NCBI GenBank assembly: GCA_020346205.1
Contig: CP070776.1
Coordinates: 624,178 to 632,725 of the forward strand
Length of the DNA: 8,548 nt
Direction: 5' to 3'
Source: Deltaproteobacteria bacterium
Lineage (GTDB): Bacteria; Desulfobacterota; Desulfobulbia; Desulfobulbales; BM004
Shown here: positions 5,724 through 8,548 of the stretch, in pieces
Layout of the letters: each line of letters starts with the position of its first letter
Numbering within the stretch: the stretch's first letter is position 1
Notes under the pieces: generated by a model
The model's database searches: none
What the model saw: the letters and a program-made list of their open reading frames with translations, nothing else
Told to the model about the DNA's origin: nothing
Position numbers and translations under genes: made by a program

Positions 5724-5832
5724 TTCGCAACACCTGATCCACAAAAGAATCTTATACTTTCAATTTTATGCAGCTTATAAGAAAACTCTTTTTACTGTTT
5801 CCACTAATGTCAATCGCACAGTATAAAAAATA

Positions 5833-8514
5833 TCAAACCTTGGAGAGATTTTTTCCTATAGAGATATTGACCACCAGGGGAACATCAAGTTTCATCACAG
5901 ATTCCATGCACTCCTTAACAAGCTTTTTGGCCTTATCCGCCTCTTTTTCAGGCACCTCAAAGACAAGTTCATCATGGATCTGCAGAAGCATTTTTGCTTG
6001 GAGTTTTGCCTTTTGCAGCTCATGGTCAACCTTTATCATAGCCAGCTTGATTATATCTGCTGCAGTACCCTGGATGGGAGTATTTATGGCGGTGCGCTCG
6101 GCAAATTCCCGCCTGGTCCGGTTGGAAGTGTTTATGTCAGGCAGGAGCCGGATGCGATTCAGCAGTGTAGTCACATAGCGGTCTTCCCTGGCCTGCTTAA
6201 CAATATCTTCCATAAACTGCTGCACACCGGCATAATGCTTGAAGTAACGATCAATAAATGTCTGAGCTTCCTTGCGGCTTAAATTCAATTGACCTGCAAG
6301 CCCGAAACTGCTCATGCCATAAACGATGCCAAAGTTGATGGTCTTGGCAACCCGCCGCATCTGGGGTGTGATCAGCATGGGAGAAACAAAAAATATCTCG
6401 GCCGCAGTCTGGCTATGGATGTCCTGGCCTGAACGGAAGGCTTCAAGAAGAGCCTTGTCCTGAGAGTAATGGGCCAGCACCCGCAGATCAATCTGCGAAT
6501 AGTCTCCAGCAACAAAAACATTTCCTTTTTCAGGTACAAATGCCTGGCGGATACGCTGGCCCTCTTCAGTACGGATCGGGATATTCTGCAGGTTTGGGTT
6601 GCTGCTGGAAAGCCGCCCGGTAGCGGTGACCGTCTGGTTGAAGGAGGTATGCACCCTGTTGGTCTTGGGATGCACCAGGGCGGCAAGTTTTTCCACATAG
6701 GTGGATTGCAGCTTGCTCAGGGTGCGATGTAGGAGCACAGCTTGGGGCAGTTCATGGAAAGAAAGTTTCTCCAGCACTTTTACATCAGTGGAATAACCCG
6801 TCTTGGTTTTGCGGCCGTGCGGCAGCTTGAGCTTGTCAAAGAGGATATCACCCAACTGCTTGGGCGAGTTGATATTGAACTCTTCTCCAGCCAGTTTATA
6901 GATCTCCTGTTCAAGTTCAGACAGTTTTGCAGAAAATTCTGCTGACAGCTTCTGCAGGAGATTTGTATCGACCTTGATACCGGCCAGCTCCATATCTGCC
7001 AGGATGGGCACCAGGGGTGTCTCCAGATCTGCAAAAAGGGGCCAGAGATCATGCTCCTCAAGCTTTGGCTTGAACTTCTGCCAGAGCAGGCAGGCACCGA
7101 ATACATCCTCACATGAATAGTTTTTGGCTTCTGCAAGCGGGACATAAACAAAAGCCTCCGGCCGCTTGTCTCCCATTGTCACTTCAGTGAACGAGGTGAG
7201 CTTCAGGTCGAGTATTTCACGGCACAGGTCGTCCAGTTTAAAGGTGCGCCTACCGGGATCGAGCAGGTAGGCCGCTATCATAGTATCCCAGAGTGGACCC
7301 TTGAGTTCTGTCCCTTCACCCAGGAGCTTGATGATGGAGTAATCAAACTTGAGGTTATGTCCCAGCTTGGGAAGCTTCTCGTCTTCAAGAAACGGCTTTA
7401 ATGAATTGAGTGCATCTACCTTTGCAAGCTGCCCGGAAAAAAGTTTGCCGTCCTCATCCCTGTGGCCTAAAGGAATGTAAAAGGCCTGTTCCGGGCCGGT
7501 ACAGATCGACAGGCCCACCAGTTCAGCGGATAGAGGATCTAGGTCCGAGGTCTCGGTATCAAGAACCATGAACTCTGCTTTCTGCAGCTGCTTGACAAGG
7601 CCGTCCAGCTCTTTATCGGTCTGCACCAGGGAGAAGTTTTCACTACTTACCTCCTCAACCGGGATCTCAGCCTTCATCAACCGGGTGAACTCCAGCTCGG
7701 TGTAGAGCTCTTTCAACCTGTCAATATCAGGAGCAGGCAGCCTGTAATCGTCGATATTTTCCGAAATATCAAGGTCCTCTTTCAGGTCGATCAGTTTCCT
7801 GGACATGAAGGCATCTTCTTTATGGGCCTCAAGATTTTCCTTCATCTTGCTCTTCTTGAGGCTGTCAAAATTTTTATACAGTTCTTCAAGGGAGCCAAAC
7901 TCATTGATCAACTTTTCCGCTGATTTTGGGCCCACACCGGGTACTCCGGGAATGTTGTCGCTCTTGTCACCCATAAGTGCAAAAAGATCTAGGAGCTTGT
8001 CAGGAGAAACATTGTACTTTTTCCTCACGCCCTCAGAGTCCATAACCAGGTCCTTCATGGGCTCCCAGATGGTAATATCATTCCCCACCAGCTGCAGCAG
8101 GTCCTTATCCCCTGAAACAACAATTACCTTATAACCCAAAGCGGCTAGCTTGCGCGCCGCAGAAGCGATCAGGTCATCTGCCTCAACGCCCTGTTCCTCC
8201 ATGGTATGAATATTGTGGGCTTCAACAATCTTTTTGATATAGGGGATCTGCACTGCCAGGTCATCAGGCATGGGCGGCCGGTTAGCCTTGTAGTCAGAAT
8301 ACATATCATGTCTGAAATTTGGCCCTTTGGCATCAAAGGCAACTGCTAGAAATTCAGGCCCTTTCTCCTTTATGACTCGCAGCAGGATATTAGTAAAGCC
8401 ATAGGCTGCATGGGTGGGCAAACCGTTTGCAGTTGTCAAGGGAGTTACTGCATGGTAGGCACGGTAAAAATAGGCAGAGCCGTCAATGAGATATACGGGT
8501 TGTTTTTCTGGCAT
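5833..8514 (-). CDS. polA: DNA polymerase I
   Basis: This is a full-length 893-residue, three-domain enzyme for Okazaki fragment maturation and repair synthesis in the cytoplasm. The 5'-nuclease (about 1-290) shows Asp11, FDAKGPNFRH (60-69), EADDLIA (111-117), SGDKDLL (134-140) and the helix-hairpin-helix GDKSDNIPGVPGVG (182-195). The 3'-5' exonuclease (about 300-490) keeps the proofreading residues: Asp319 and Glu321 in LDTETSD, Asp391 in HNLKFD, and Tyr466/Asp470 in YSCED. The polymerase domain shows TATGRLSSSNPNLQNIP (630-646), motif A DYSQIDLR (671-678), motif B RRVAKTINFGIVYG (720-733) and motif C QIHDE (845-849). The two catalytic Asp are 671 and 848. Phe728 is at the position of E. coli Phe762. 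No strong Shine-Dalgarno precedes ATG 8514 in the 34 visible upstream bases. The gene appears intact and ordinary. Confidence 0.98.
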   Translation of the reverse strand: MPEKQPVYLIDGSAYFYRAYHAVTPLTTANGLPTHAAYGFTNILLRVIKEKGPEFLAVAFDAKGPNFRHDMYSDYKANRPPMPDDLAVQIPYIKKIVEAHNIHTMEEQGVEADDLIASAARKLAALGYKVIVVSGDKDLLQLVGNDITIWEPMKDLVMDSEGVRKKYNVSPDKLLDLFALMGDKSDNIPGVPGVGPKSAEKLINEFGSLEELYKNFDSLKKSKMKENLEAHKEDAFMSRKLIDLKEDLDISENIDDYRLPAPDIDRLKELYTELEFTRLMKAEIPVEEVSSENFSLVQTDKELDGLVKQLQKAEFMVLDTETSDLDPLSAELVGLSICTGPEQAFYIPLGHRDEDGKLFSGQLAKVDALNSLKPFLEDEKLPKLGHNLKFDYSIIKLLGEGTELKGPLWDTMIAAYLLDPGRRTFKLDDLCREILDLKLTSFTEVTMGDKRPEAFVYVPLAEAKNYSCEDVFGACLLWQKFKPKLEEHDLWPLFADLETPLVPILADMELAGIKVDTNLLQKLSAEFSAKLSELEQEIYKLAGEEFNINSPKQLGDILFDKLKLPHGRKTKTGYSTDVKVLEKLSFHELPQAVLLHRTLSKLQSTYVEKLAALVHPKTNRVHTSFNQTVTATGRLSSSNPNLQNIPIRTEEGQRIRQAFVPEKGNVFVAGDYSQIDLRVLAHYSQDKALLEAFRSGQDIHSQTAAEIFFVSPMLITPQMRRVAKTINFGIVYGMSSFGLAGQLNLSRKEAQTFIDRYFKHYAGVQQFMEDIVKQAREDRYVTTLLNRIRLLPDINTSNRTRREFAERTAINTPIQGTAADIIKLAMIKVDHELQKAKLQAKMLLQIHDELVFEVPEKEADKAKKLVKECMESVMKLDVPLVVNISIGKNLSKV

Positions 8515-8548
8515 GGCAGGATAGTAACAGGTGGTTTATTAATTGGCA

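Noticed and set aside
5724..5744. TTG start at 5744 extending the DUF748 protein by seven residues
   Set aside because: ATG 5723 has AGGTG at a 7-base spacing and gives a typical basic N-terminus before the TM helix.
5768..8134. Plus- and minus-strand alternative ORFs within polA
   Set aside because: The polA frame carries every expected motif; the others are out-of-frame shadows.
1..8548. tRNA, rRNA, CRISPR array, transposase or phage genes
   Set aside because: I looked and saw no repeat-spacer pattern, cloverleaf, transposase motif or terminal repeats that would support any of these.

Overview
The window looks like a chromosomal segment of a Gram-negative bacterium. A Desulfobacterota-type organism (Desulfobulbales or Desulfuromonadales relatives) is my best guess. 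The guess rests on the character of the DNA polymerase I, a large AsmA-like DUF748 envelope protein, a sensor ending in a CxxC...CxxC tail that I associate with that phylum, and a possible selenoprotein. It is an inference from protein flavour, not a phylogenetic result. All genes I can support lie on the minus strand, so transcription runs from the right end to the left end.

Right half (3318-8514): two long, intact, ordinary-looking genes. polA encodes a complete three-domain DNA polymerase I with the proofreading residues present. After a 109-base gap comes a DUF748/AsmA-like membrane-anchored envelope protein. This part is moderately GC-rich and reads as core genome.

Middle (1727-3136): a small DUF488 protein, best read from a TTG start, and a two-TM sensor. 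The sensor has an MCP-like four-helix periplasmic domain but no methyl-accepting, kinase or cyclase output; it ends in a zinc-ribbon-like Cys tail.

Left part (1-1489): AT-rich and more unusual. A radical SAM enzyme with a Cys-rich C-terminus (587-1489) is followed by a stretch that looks empty under standard ORF calling. On the minus strand, however, it holds a 108-codon frame (133-459) broken only by one in-frame TGA. It has a Shine-Dalgarno, hydrophobic segments on both sides of the TGA, a Cys four residues after it, and a small bSECIS-like hairpin at the expected distance. I read it as a candidate small membrane selenoprotein (U-x3-C). A further minus-strand frame starts just after it and runs off the left edge.

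A short element, TATGGCAAGGA on the minus strand, occurs exactly three times, with a degenerate fourth copy. Each copy lies upstream of a minus-strand gene: the left-edge frame, the selenoprotein candidate, the radical SAM gene (degenerate copy) and the sensor. It may mark a shared regulatory element. The radical SAM gene, the candidate selenoprotein and the left-edge gene are the part of the window most likely to form an undescribed system. Their functional link is inferred only from adjacency, strand and the shared element.
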